This document shows, in pieces, positions 33,668-41,502 of a stretch of 64,000 nucleotides of DNA. Made by a program: the position numbers and the translations under genes. This stretch comes from Oscillospiraceae bacterium (GTDB taxonomy: Bacteria; Bacillota; Clostridia; Oscillospirales; CAG-272). Under the pieces are notes generated by a model that saw only the letters and a list, made by a program, of their open reading frames with translations, was not told where the DNA came from and made no database searches. The stretch spans positions 1-64,000 of the forward strand of contig SVTK01000003.1 of assembly GCA_015063805.1 (NCBI GenBank). The letters are read 5' to 3'. Numbering within the stretch: the first letter of the stretch is position 1; each line of letters starts with the position of its first letter.

Positions 33668-34678
33668 TCAGTACCGGTATGCCGAGGGCAGGATGGCGCG
33701 GATCTGTCCTGCCAGGGTGTCGAAGGCGGCGGGGGTCAGGGACTGGGGACCGTCGCAGACGGCACAGGCGGGGTTGTTGTGTACCTCGATGATCAGGCCG
33801 TCGGCACCGATGGCGGCTGCGGCCAGAGCCAGGGGTGCAACATAGGCGGACTTCCCGGTGGCGTGGGAGGGGTCGATGATGACGGGCAGGTGGGTGCGCT
33901 GCTTGAGTACGGGGACACAGGAGAGATCCAGGGTGTTGCGGGTGGCGGTCTCGAAGGTGCGGATGCCCCGCTCGCAGAGGACAACCTGGGTGTTGCCGCC
34001 GGCCATGATGTACTCAGCCGACATCAGCAGCTCGTCCAGGGTTGCGCACAGACCCCGCTTGAGCAGGATGGGGCGGCGCAGGCGGCCCAGCTCCTTGAGC
34101 AGCTCGAAGTTCTGCATATTCCGGGCACCTACCTGGATCATGTCCACCTCGTCGAAGAGAGGAAGCTGGGAGATATCCATGATCTCGGTGACGATGGGCA
34201 GACCGGTTTGACGCTTGGCCTCCACCAGCAGATCGATGCCCGCATCCCGCATCCCCTGGAACGCATAGGGGGAGGTACGGGGCTTGAAGGCACCGCCGCG
34301 CAGGACGGTGGCCCCTGAAGCCTTCACCGACTCAGCGATGGTGCAGAGTTGTTCCCTCGACTCCACCGAGCAGGGACCGGCGATCATGGCGAAGTTGTCT
34401 CCGCCGATCTTGGCAGTTCCCCCCACCGTGACCACGGTGTCGGCAGGGTGAATCTTGCGGCAGGCAAGCTTGTAAGGTTCCTGAATGCGGGTGACGTCTT
34501 CAATAATATCCTGTGCGTGCAGAAAATCCTGGTCAACCTTGGTGGTGTCGCCGATGATGGCGACAACCATGGTGGCACCGCCCTGGATCAACTGGCCCTT
34601 GACGCCCATCTCGGAGAGGCGGGCAAGCAGTTCATCAACTTTGGCGGCATTGGGATTTTTGACGAGTTTTGCAATCAT
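33668..34678 (-). CDS. aroF: 3-deoxy-7-phosphoheptulonate (DAHP) synthase, Bacillus type
   Basis: 336 aa. The N-terminal ferredoxin-like (ACT-type) regulatory domain (about 1-70; MIAKLVKNPNAAKV, GATMVVAIIGDTTKV) precedes a TIM barrel with MIAGPCSVESREQL, GAFKPRTSPYAFQG, VTEIMD, QVGARNMQNFELLKEL, PILLKRGL and DPSHATGK. First step of the shikimate pathway. ATG 34678 has a strong AGGAGG. It is the first structural gene after the Phe-rich leader. Confidence 0.94.
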   Translation of the reverse strand: MIAKLVKNPNAAKVDELLARLSEMGVKGQLIQGGATMVVAIIGDTTKVDQDFLHAQDIIEDVTRIQEPYKLACRKIHPADTVVTVGGTAKIGGDNFAMIAGPCSVESREQLCTIAESVKASGATVLRGGAFKPRTSPYAFQGMRDAGIDLLVEAKRQTGLPIVTEIMDISQLPLFDEVDMIQVGARNMQNFELLKELGRLRRPILLKRGLCATLDELLMSAEYIMAGGNTQVVLCERGIRTFETATRNTLDLSCVPVLKQRTHLPVIIDPSHATGKSAYVAPLALAAAAIGADGLIIEVHNNPACAVCDGPQSLTPAAFDTLAGQIRAILPSAYRY

Positions 34679-34725
34679 GATGGTTTCCTCCTGTAATTGA
34701 CCGCTGACCGGTACTGCGAGCAGAA

Positions 34726-34753
34726 AAGCCGCAGTGTCGTTTCACTGCGGCTT
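34726..34753 (-). terminator. Attenuator terminator of the aro-phe operon
   Basis: On the minus strand AAGCCGCAGTG (34753-34743), loop AAACGA, CACTGCGGCTT (34736-34726), then TTCTGC: a perfect 11-bp stem ending in CUUUUCUG, between the leader peptide and aroF. Confidence 0.88.
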
Positions 34754-34808
34754 GTATGTATGAAGTGACGGGTCAGCCCGTTATCTCATGCCTCGGCAGT
34801 GGAACGAC
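34736..34808 (-). promoter_or_regulatory. Antiterminator pairing of the aro-phe attenuator
   Basis: GTCGTTCCACTGC (34808-34796, leader codons 24-28) can pair at 12 of 13 positions with GCAGTGAAACGAC (34748-34736), which is part of the 5' arm, the loop and the first base of the 3' arm of the terminator. The two structures exclude each other. A ribosome stalled on the Phe codons leaves 34808-34796 free; one at the stop codon covers it. Confidence 0.8.
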
Positions 34809-34878
34809 AAAAAGCCTTGCGAAAATAAAACGCAAAGCTAAAGAAAAAGAAGAAATATGCAGAATGCATGAGTTTCAT
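34786..34878 (-). CDS. Phe-rich leader peptide of the aro-phe operon
   Basis: 30 aa: MKLMHSAYFFFFFSFAFYFR, then KAFCRSTAEA and TGA. Nine of the residues are Phe (9-13, 15, 17, 19, 23) and two Tyr (8, 18). ATG 34878 is preceded by AAAGGGAACGAAGAA. It lies about 50 nt after the promoter and directly before the antiterminator and terminator, as in the pheA/pheST leaders of enterobacteria. Translation would sense charged tRNA-Phe. The short reading frame is not expected by chance given nine Phe codons in one run, both TTC and TTT used. Confidence 0.88.
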   Translation of the reverse strand: MKLMHSAYFFFFFSFAFYFRKAFCRSTAEA

Positions 34879-34914
34879 TTTCTTCGTTCCCTTTCGGCAG
34901 ACGGACTTTAGCGT

Positions 34915-34928
34915 GATAGCACGCTATC
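34915..34928. promoter_or_regulatory. Inverted repeat just downstream of the aro promoter
   Basis: A perfect palindrome GATAGCACGCTATC lies about 9 nt after the -10 box, around or just after the expected transcription start. It may be a repressor operator or a 5' stabilising hairpin. Confidence 0.45.
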
Positions 34929-34936
34929 TACGGTCT

Positions 34937-34965
34937 ATCATAGCACAATCCCGTGGACTTGTCAA
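34937..34965 (-). promoter_or_regulatory. Promoter of the aro-phe operon
   Basis: TTGACA (34965-34960), 17 nt, TATGAT (34942-34937) on the minus strand, a near-consensus sigma-A promoter. Confidence 0.9.
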
Positions 34966-35046
34966 GCGTTTTTGCAAAAAAAATTGGTGCGGTGCGGTAC
35001 CGCCCGGAACTTTGCCGAATAAATTCGGAAAATTCTCCGCATTGCC

Positions 35047-35075
35047 TTGACAATCCCCATATGGCATGGTATAAT
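35047..35075 (+). promoter_or_regulatory. Promoter of the SCIFF precursor gene
   Basis: Perfect TTGACA (35047-35052), 17 nt, perfect TATAAT (35070-35075). Expected to be one of the strongest promoters in the window. Confidence 0.92.
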
Positions 35076-35113
35076 AAACTATCCATATTTCAACTCGAAA
35101 GAGGGTATACATC

Positions 35114-35266
35114 ATGAAGAGAATTCAGACCATCAACACCCGTGACCTCGCAAAGAGCGTAAAGAACGGCGGCTGCGGTGAGTGCCAGACCTCCTGCCAG
35201 TCTGCTTGCAAGACCTCCTGCGGTGTTGCCAACCAGAAGTGCGAGAACAAGAACGCTAAGAAATAA
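35114..35266 (+). CDS. scfA: SCIFF ranthipeptide precursor (six cysteines in forty-five residues)
   Basis: 50 aa with six Cys at 21, 24, 28, 32, 36 and 43: core GGCGECQTSCQSACKTSCGV, then ANQKCENKNAKK. The leader MKRIQTINTRDLAKSVKN is the typical SCIFF leader. SCIFF peptides are RiPPs of Clostridia, modified to thioethers by the adjacent radical-SAM enzyme; their function is unknown. From memory, the thioether mapped in the C. thermocellum peptide joins Cys32 to Thr37; here residue 37 is Gly. ATG 35114 follows GAAAGAGGGTATACATC. Confidence 0.93.
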   Translation: MKRIQTINTRDLAKSVKNGGCGECQTSCQSACKTSCGVANQKCENKNAKK

Positions 35267-35278
35267 GCGTTGGCGAAG

Positions 35279-35304
35279 AAATACCGCCCCCATGGGCGGT
35301 ATTT
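35279..35304 (+). terminator. Terminator between SCIFF precursor and maturase
   Basis: Stem AAATACCGCCC / GGGCGGTATTT with loop CCAT, then a short T run. Partial read-through would yield more precursor than maturase, fitting a peptide and enzyme pair. Confidence 0.85.
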
Positions 35305-35344
35305 TTCTGCCTTCATTACGAAAGAAAGTTCAACGGAGTTAATT

Positions 35345-36781
35345 ATGATTCATCAGTATAAACTGAACGGATACAATATCGTCCTGGATGTCAACAGCGG
35401 CTCGGTCCATGTGGTGGACGAGGTGGCTTATGACATGATCGCCGCCTATGCCGATACCCCCCGTGACGAGCTGATTGCCGCCATGATGGAAAAGTACGGC
35501 CATCTGGAGGACGTCAATGAAGCCGAGCTTGCCGAGTGCTACGAGGACATCACTGCCCTGCGGGATGCGGGAAAGCTTTTCTCGGACGACAGCTTCCGGG
35601 ATGCGGCGGTTAACCTCAAGGTGAACAACACCTGCATCAAGGCGCTCTGCCTGCACATTGCCCATACCTGCAACCTCAACTGCTCCTACTGCTTCGCCAG
35701 CCAGGGCAAATATCACGGCGACCGCGCCCTCATGTCCTTTGAGACGGGTAAGCGTGCCCTGGATTTCCTGGTGGAGCATTCGGAGGGACGCCGCAACCTG
35801 GAGGTTGACTTCTTCGGCGGTGAGCCTCTGATGAACTGGGATGTGGTCAAGCGCCTGGTGGAATACGCCCGTTCCATCGAGGAGGCGGCAGGGAAGAACT
35901 TCCGCTTTACCCTCACCACCAATGGCGTGCTCATCGACGACGATGTCATCGATTTCTGCAACCGGGAAATGCATAATGTGGTGTTGTCCCTGGACGGCCG
36001 CCCTGAGGTGCATGACCGCTTCCGCGTGGACTACGCAGGGAAGGGCAGCTATGCCAACATTGTTCCCAAGTTCAAGCGGTTTGTGGAGAGCCGGGGCGGG
36101 GAAGGCTACTATATGCGTGGCACCTTCACCCACCACAACACCGATTTCACCAACGATATCTTCCACATGGCCGACCTCGGCTTTGATCAGCTGAGCATGG
36201 AGCCTGTGGTCTGTTCCCCCGACGACCCCAGCGCTCTCACCGAGGAGGATTTGCCCATCCTTTTTGAGCAGTATGAGATCCTGGCCAAGGAAATGCTCCG
36301 CCGCAAGGCAGAGGGCCGCCCCTTTACCTTCTATCACTACATGATCGACCTGACCCATGGCCCCTGCATCTATAAGCGGGTGGCGGGCTGCGGTTCGGGC
36401 AGCGAATATTTTGCCGTTACCCCCTGGGGTGACCTCTACCCCTGCCACCAGTTCGTGGGAGACGAGCGCTTCTGCATGGGCAATATCTGGGACGGCGTGA
36501 AGAACGATGCCCTGCGGGATGAGTTCAGAAAATGCAATGTCTACGCCAAGCCCGAATGCGCCGACTGCTGGGCACGGCTCTGGTGCGCCGGCGGATGTGC
36601 TGCCAACGCCTACCATGCCACCGGCTCCATCACCGGAACCTACAAGTACGGCTGTGAGCTCTTCAAAAAACGCATGGAGTGCGCCATCATGCTCCAGGTC
36701 GCCGATACCGCCGAAGATGGCGAGGGTACCTGCGGCGACTGTTCGTCCTGCGGCGACTGCGACGGAACCCATTGCGGCTAA
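35345..36781 (+). CDS. scfB: SCIFF peptide maturase (radical SAM, SPASM/Twitch type)
   Basis: 478 aa from ATG 35345, with ACGGAG nine nt upstream. The N-terminal RRE-like peptide-binding region covers about 1-95. The radical-SAM cluster motif is CNLNCSYC (Cys109, 113, 116). Further blocks: EVDFFGGEPLMNW, LTTNGVLIDD, LSLDGRPEVHDRFR. The auxiliary-cluster region holds CGSGSEYFAVTPWGDLYPCH, CNVYAKPECADCW and CAGGCAANAYHATG. It installs Cys-derived thioethers in the scfA peptide. Unusually, the protein ends in a Cys-rich tail (about 460-478; TCGDCSSCGDCDGTHCG) with five Cys. Confidence 0.93.
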   Translation: MIHQYKLNGYNIVLDVNSGSVHVVDEVAYDMIAAYADTPRDELIAAMMEKYGHLEDVNEAELAECYEDITALRDAGKLFSDDSFRDAAVNLKVNNTCIKALCLHIAHTCNLNCSYCFASQGKYHGDRALMSFETGKRALDFLVEHSEGRRNLEVDFFGGEPLMNWDVVKRLVEYARSIEEAAGKNFRFTLTTNGVLIDDDVIDFCNREMHNVVLSLDGRPEVHDRFRVDYAGKGSYANIVPKFKRFVESRGGEGYYMRGTFTHHNTDFTNDIFHMADLGFDQLSMEPVVCSPDDPSALTEEDLPILFEQYEILAKEMLRRKAEGRPFTFYHYMIDLTHGPCIYKRVAGCGSGSEYFAVTPWGDLYPCHQFVGDERFCMGNIWDGVKNDALRDEFRKCNVYAKPECADCWARLWCAGGCAANAYHATGSITGTYKYGCELFKKRMECAIMLQVADTAEDGEGTCGDCSSCGDCDGTHCG

Positions 36782-36783
36782 AG

Positions 36784-36817
36784 AAAAAGGAGTAAATCAT
36801 ACGATTTACTCCTTTTT
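36784..36817 (+). terminator. Terminator of scfB
   Basis: A perfect 15-bp stem AAAAAGGAGTAAATC / GATTTACTCCTTTTT with loop ATAC. Confidence 0.92.
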
Positions 36818-36820
36818 CGT

Positions 36821-36902
36821 TTCGTCAAAGCTTTTTGCGGATTCCAAAGGGCCTTTTTCTCGAAAAAGGCCCTTTGGTGGGGTTCGGGGCAAAGCCCCGG
36901 GT
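36821..36902. repeat. Intergenic hairpin element, copy 1
   Basis: About 82 nt between convergent genes: a T-rich entry (GCTTTTTGCGGATT), a 15-bp perfect hairpin (36844-36858 / 36863-36877) and a second small hairpin GGGGCAAAGCCCC (36886-36898). Copy 2 is at 58220-58301; four stem pairs differ by compensatory changes. Confidence 0.8.
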
Positions 36903-36906
36903 AAAA

Positions 36907-38298
36907 TCACAAGCCCTCATCCACCACATCAATCGTTTGCCGCAGACGAACACCTCGCCCGCGCAGAGCGGCGACGGTATCCAGCACCCCCCGATCAATA
37001 CGCTGACCGGGAGCTAAAAGCGGAATCCCGGGAGGATAAGCCCACAGATAGTCAGCGGCGATCTCCCCCTCGGTGCGCTCCACAGGCAGAGTCAACTTGG
37101 GCGCCTCCATGGCATCGGCAGGGCGCATGACCTGCTCGGCAGGGGGCGGGAGCAGGATGGGCGCAGGCGCATCGGCAGGGGTCAGCGTCCCATCGATTGC
37201 CCTCAGCGCATCGGCCAGGCGGCAGATGTGCTCCCGGGTGGTGCCGTGGCCGGTCATGGCCAGAGCATAGTCCCCCGATGCCATCTCCAGCTCAATCCCG
37301 AATTCTTCCCGCAGCCGGCGCATCAGCTCTACCCCCGTGATCGATGTTCCCCGGGTGGAGATCACGATCTTGCTCGGGTCGTGGGCAAATACCGCGACGC
37401 GCCCGGTGGGACGGAAAATGCGCAGACGGCGTAGGTTTGTGGTGCGGGCATAAAAGAGATCCAGCACCTCTGCCCAGCCGTCCAGAGGCGTGGGATCATC
37501 CCCGCCCAGTAAGCGGGCGCATCCGTCGCAGGAAGCCATCAGTAAGTAGGAGGGGCTGCTGGTCTCAAACAGGTTTTTGCTTCGCAGAAACGCGGCGGGA
37601 TCAATCAAATCACCAGAGAGATGAACAATCGCCGTTTGGGTCAGGCTGGGCAGAGTCTTGTGCAGACTTTGTACCACAATGTCCGCACCTGCCCGCACCG
37701 CGCCGTCGGGGAAGGGAGCAAAGCCCAGGTGCGCACCATGCGCCTCGTCCACGATGACGGGAACGCCGTGGCGGTGTGCGGCAGAACAGATAGCGGCAAT
37801 GTCTGAGATCACACCCTCATAGGTGGGGGAAGTGATTACCACAGCGGAAATATTTTGGTTGCTATCCAACGCATCATCCACCACTTGTGGATCAATCGAT
37901 GCGAAAATATCGAAATCATTCTCCACCGGCGGCGAGATACGGATGGGCATCAGCCGACACAGCTCAATGGCGTGCCATACCGACTTGTGGCAGTTCTGCG
38001 CCACAAGGATCTTCTTCCCACGCGGTGCGCAGGCGTGGATGGCAGCCAAAATGCCGCCGGTACTGCCGTTTACACAGAAATAGGCATGGCGGCTTCCCCA
38101 AACCCGGGCGGCGTTGTCCATGGCATCACGCAGAAGCCCATCGGCATCGTGGAGATCGTCAAAGCCGTCGATCTCGGTGATATCCAGGTCTGCGCCTACC
38201 AGGTAATCGTAGGTGTAACGCTTGTGCCCCGGCATATGCATGGGCACAGCATCGGTTTTGCTGTAGGCGGCGAGGGCATCATAGATTCGCACGGTCAT
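36907..38298 (-). CDS. Orn/Lys/Arg decarboxylase-family PLP enzyme
   Basis: 463 aa, the length of the Bacillus YaaO/SpeA-type short form. Blocks: MPGHKRYTYD, GSRHAYFCVNGSTGGILAAI, CHKSVWHAIEL, ITSPTYEGVISDI, VDEAHGAHLGF and the PLP Lys motif QSLHKTLPSLTQTA. It probably decarboxylates a basic amino acid (arginine or lysine) for polyamine synthesis or pH control. ATG 38298 overlaps the pgeF stop (ATGA) with AAAGGAG very close; GTG 38292 has better spacing and may be the real start. Confidence 0.85.
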   Translation of the reverse strand: MTVRIYDALAAYSKTDAVPMHMPGHKRYTYDYLVGADLDITEIDGFDDLHDADGLLRDAMDNAARVWGSRHAYFCVNGSTGGILAAIHACAPRGKKILVAQNCHKSVWHAIELCRLMPIRISPPVENDFDIFASIDPQVVDDALDSNQNISAVVITSPTYEGVISDIAAICSAAHRHGVPVIVDEAHGAHLGFAPFPDGAVRAGADIVVQSLHKTLPSLTQTAIVHLSGDLIDPAAFLRSKNLFETSSPSYLLMASCDGCARLLGGDDPTPLDGWAEVLDLFYARTTNLRRLRIFRPTGRVAVFAHDPSKIVISTRGTSITGVELMRRLREEFGIELEMASGDYALAMTGHGTTREHICRLADALRAIDGTLTPADAPAPILLPPPAEQVMRPADAMEAPKLTLPVERTEGEIAADYLWAYPPGIPLLAPGQRIDRGVLDTVAALRGRGVRLRQTIDVVDEGL

Positions 38299-39098
38299 TC
38301 TCCTTTCGGGATGGCAATGAGGTTGAGCATGGTCCCCCGCACACCGCGGGAGGCTCGGTGAGAATAAAACAGGTCGGTGCGGCAGCAGGTGCAGAGGCGG
38401 GCGGCGTCAATGTGCTCGGCTGCCAGTCCTGCCGACAGCAGGATTGCGGTGTTCATGGCAGGCAGATCGGCATGGGGCCGTTCCCCATCCCGGTGGATGT
38501 GGGGCAGGCAGAGGTCGGCGCAGGGGGACTCGGCCACGGCGCGGCAAAAATCCTCTCCCACGGCATAGCAGCAGAGGCCGATGGAAGGACCGATGGCGGC
38601 TTTGATGCGGGTGGGATGGGCACCGAGAGCGGTCATTTTTGCAACTCCCTCCCGAGCAATGCCGGCCACGGTGCCGCGCCAGCCGGCGTGAAGGGCACCC
38701 ACCACTCCGGCCTCCTCGTCGGCCAACAGGATGGGCACGCAGTCGGCAGTCTTGACCCCAATACTGACCCCTTCATCTGCGGTTACATAGCCGTCGCAGG
38801 CATCTTCGGCAGAACGGGAATAGCCCAGGCCACGGTCGTCCGATCCCACGGTGCGGACACAGGCCGAATGGATCTGGGGAAGGGAAATCACATTCCCCGG
38901 TACTCCAGCCGCTTCGGTGAACCGGGCCAGGTTGGCAAGTACTGTGGCATCATCATCCCCTCGCCCGAAGGCGAGATTGAGGGATGCGGTGTGGGGCAGG
39001 GTGCTCACCCCACCCAGTCGGGTGGCAAAGGCGTGAGGAAAGGTGATCAGGTCGGAGCGAAGGAAGCTGACGCCGCCCTGAGCGGTGATCAGTTGCAT
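38295..39098 (-). CDS. pgeF: Peptidoglycan editing factor / multicopper-like laccase-domain protein (YfiH/PgeF)
   Basis: 267 aa. Signatures: FATRLGGVS, LNLAFGRGDD, PQIHSACVRTV, DGYVTADEGVSIGVKTADCV, ALHAGWRGTVAGI, IGPSIGLCCYAVGEDF and CTCCRTDLFYSHRASRG. These hold the His/Cys/His zinc site of the family, which removes misincorporated residues from peptidoglycan precursors (PgeF). ATG 39098 follows GGAGGTAATT. It overlaps the next gene by four bases, so both form an operon. Confidence 0.9.
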   Translation of the reverse strand: MQLITAQGGVSFLRSDLITFPHAFATRLGGVSTLPHTASLNLAFGRGDDDATVLANLARFTEAAGVPGNVISLPQIHSACVRTVGSDDRGLGYSRSAEDACDGYVTADEGVSIGVKTADCVPILLADEEAGVVGALHAGWRGTVAGIAREGVAKMTALGAHPTRIKAAIGPSIGLCCYAVGEDFCRAVAESPCADLCLPHIHRDGERPHADLPAMNTAILLSAGLAAEHIDAARLCTCCRTDLFYSHRASRGVRGTMLNLIAIPKGE

Positions 39099-39164
39099 AA
39101 TTACCTCCGTGTGGGATAGCGGCGGCCGGGCATTCCGCCCGACCGCCGGATGATGGTTGTGTGT

Positions 39165-41477
39165 TTACCCCAGCAGGATATGCTCGGCCTCCACCATTTG
39201 CGCCTCTCGGGGGTGGCAGGTGAAGAGCAGGCACTGTCCGCTCTCGCCGGTGCTCTCCTTCAGCATGGAGAGAAGGGCGGCGGCGCGGGTGTTGTCCAGC
39301 TGTGCCAGACTTTCGTCCAGCAGGATGGGGGGACGTTCGTTGGGATAGAGCAGCTCCAGCAGGGCCAGGCGCAGGGCCAGATAGGCGGCATCCCCCGTGC
39401 CCGAGGAGAGCAGCTCCACAGGGCGGGCGGCATCCGCCGTTTCCACCGTCATGGCCATACCGTGCCCCAAACCGATGCCGCTGTAGCGGCCCCCGGTAAT
39501 ATGGGAGAGCAGCTCCCCTGCACGCTTGCGCAGGCGGGGGATGACCCCGCGGCGCATGGACTCGGCGGCCTCCTCCAGGGATTCGGCGGCCAGACGGATG
39601 GCATCGTGGCGTGCGGTCAGCTCCTCAATACGGCGATCCAGCTCCTCCAGCTTGGCGGCCAGCTTGATGGGATCCTCGTTGACGGCTTCCAGGGCAATGA
39701 GTTGCTTTTCGGTTTCAATGCGCTTGTATTCAATGGATTCCAGGCCTTTGGCGCAGAACTCCCGCTCACGGCGGAGCAGGCTGATATTGATCTCGGCGGT
39801 GTCGGCGGGGGCGGAGGCCACACGGCGGCGGAGCATGGCTTCATCCTCGCCAGCCAGCTCCTCAGCTTTGTTTTGCAGGACGTCTTCATATTTGCGCAGG
39901 TCGTGCATCAGTTCGTCGGCAGAATCTGCCGCCCGCTCGGCGCGGGGAATCGCAGCGGAGAGAGCGGCGGAGAGTCCGCCGTCTACCACAGAGATATCCC
40001 ATTTGGCCAATGCATCCATGGCTTCGCCCCGGAGCAGGTCAAGAGCCTGCTGGCGGCGGGTGAGCTCGTCTTCAATCTGTGCCAGAACTTCTTCGTAGCC
40101 CTTGAACTGCTCTTCCTCGGCAAAGCAGGAGGAGAGATATTCCGCAAAAGCTCCCTCACCCAGATCCTCATCCATGCCGTACTGACAGCAGAGGTCAAGG
40201 CGCGCGTTCTTGCGGCGGTGGGCAAACACCAGGCAGAGAATGGCCCCTGCCAGCACAGGCAGGCAGAACAGTGCGGGAAGATAGCCCACAGCGGGCAGGA
40301 AATAGCCTACGGCGATTCCACCGCCCAGGCAGAGGGCGGACAGGACAAAGAGGATAACCGCCCATGTTCCCAAGGTCTTGCCCCCGCGGGACAGACGGGT
40401 ATACTGTTCGGTGAGCGCATCCACACCGCCGGCGGTGCGGATCTCGGCGGCCTGCTCGGCGCGGACCCGGTCACCGGGCTGCTCAAAGCGCATCCGGGAG
40501 AGCTCGGTTTCGGTGCGGGCGTGCTCGGCCTCGGCGGCGGCAATGCGCCGCTCCAGGTCCCGCAGCTGTGCGGCATAGGCGCGGTTGGGGAAGAAGGTTT
40601 CGGTGCCCTCCGCGGCATAAAGCTCACCCAGGGCGGTGCGCAGTTCGGCGGTCTTTTTTTCCAGGGCGTGGAGACTCTCGAAGCGCCGCAGGAGCTGCAG
40701 GGCGTCGTAAGCCTCGCAGCGGGCGTCCAGCTGATCCAGCTTCTCCCGGGATGCGGTACCCGAGCGTTTCAGCTCCTCATGCAGATTCTGCGCGGCGATA
40801 AGTGCGCTGTTCTTTTCCTTGGCCTGGGCCAGACGGGTCGCCACGGTACTGCGCTCGTTCTGCAGGGTGAAGATTTCTCCCCCGCGGCCATTCTTGTGCA
40901 GGAGGGCCTTGCGGGCTGAGTCAAGCCGTGCCAGGGCACGAGCGGTGTTGTTGGTCTCGTTGGCCGAGGTGAGGAGATTTTCCAGGGCTTCGCTCACCCC
41001 TGCGCCGTCCACGCCGGTACAGCCCAGCTGGCGGACAAAGGCAGTGCTTTCAAACACAGCGGCGGGAACGCCGAGGAAATATTCCCCCGGCTGGGTGCCC
41101 CGGGGCAGGGGCGTGCCGCTGTCCAGATCAATGATCTGCAGGCTTTCGGTATAACTCTCCCGGCTGGCCTCGGCACTGCCGCTGACGGTGCGCACCAGGG
41201 CGCGCTGGATGCGGTACTGCCGACCATCGGCATCGGCGGCAACGGTCATGCTGCCGGCGGCGCGGCCGGTGCGCCAGTTCAGCCGGCGGGTGCGCTCGGA
41301 CACCGATTCACCCGCGGTGCGTCCGGGGATACCGTAGAGCATGAAGCGGATAAAGGCCGACAGGGTGCTCTTGCCCGATTCATTGCGGCCTTCCAAGATA
41401 TTGATTCCCGGCGCAAAGGTGAAATCCCGGTTTTCCAGCGCGCCGAATTCCTCGATATGTAGGGAAATAATTCGCAT
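39165..41477 (-). CDS. yhaN: SbcC/YhaN-like coiled-coil ATPase with membrane segment
   Basis: 770 aa from ATG 41477 (GGAGG 10 nt upstream), since longer readings run into the neighbouring gene. Walker A GRNESGKST at 30-38 after the typical IEEFGALEN start. Long coiled coils run on both sides of a central hydrophobic pair of helices (about 395-450; LGTWAVILFVLSALCLGGG and PALFCLPVLAGAILCLVF), as in B. subtilis YhaN. The C-terminus has the ABC signature-like LLSSGTGDAAYLALRLALLE and Walker B PPILLDESLAQLD. It probably works with the adjacent nuclease in DNA end processing at the membrane. Confidence 0.85.
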   Translation of the reverse strand: MRIISLHIEEFGALENRDFTFAPGINILEGRNESGKSTLSAFIRFMLYGIPGRTAGESVSERTRRLNWRTGRAAGSMTVAADADGRQYRIQRALVRTVSGSAEASRESYTESLQIIDLDSGTPLPRGTQPGEYFLGVPAAVFESTAFVRQLGCTGVDGAGVSEALENLLTSANETNNTARALARLDSARKALLHKNGRGGEIFTLQNERSTVATRLAQAKEKNSALIAAQNLHEELKRSGTASREKLDQLDARCEAYDALQLLRRFESLHALEKKTAELRTALGELYAAEGTETFFPNRAYAAQLRDLERRIAAAEAEHARTETELSRMRFEQPGDRVRAEQAAEIRTAGGVDALTEQYTRLSRGGKTLGTWAVILFVLSALCLGGGIAVGYFLPAVGYLPALFCLPVLAGAILCLVFAHRRKNARLDLCCQYGMDEDLGEGAFAEYLSSCFAEEEQFKGYEEVLAQIEDELTRRQQALDLLRGEAMDALAKWDISVVDGGLSAALSAAIPRAERAADSADELMHDLRKYEDVLQNKAEELAGEDEAMLRRRVASAPADTAEINISLLRREREFCAKGLESIEYKRIETEKQLIALEAVNEDPIKLAAKLEELDRRIEELTARHDAIRLAAESLEEAAESMRRGVIPRLRKRAGELLSHITGGRYSGIGLGHGMAMTVETADAARPVELLSSGTGDAAYLALRLALLELLYPNERPPILLDESLAQLDNTRAAALLSMLKESTGESGQCLLFTCHPREAQMVEAEHILLG

Positions 41478-41502
41478 GATTGATGATCCTCCCGGCGGAT
41501 GA

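Noticed and set aside
34679-34785. T-box riboswitch before aroF
   Set aside because: No T-box consensus (TGGNACCGCG-like) or specifier stem is visible; a translated Phe-rich leader and alternative hairpins explain the region.
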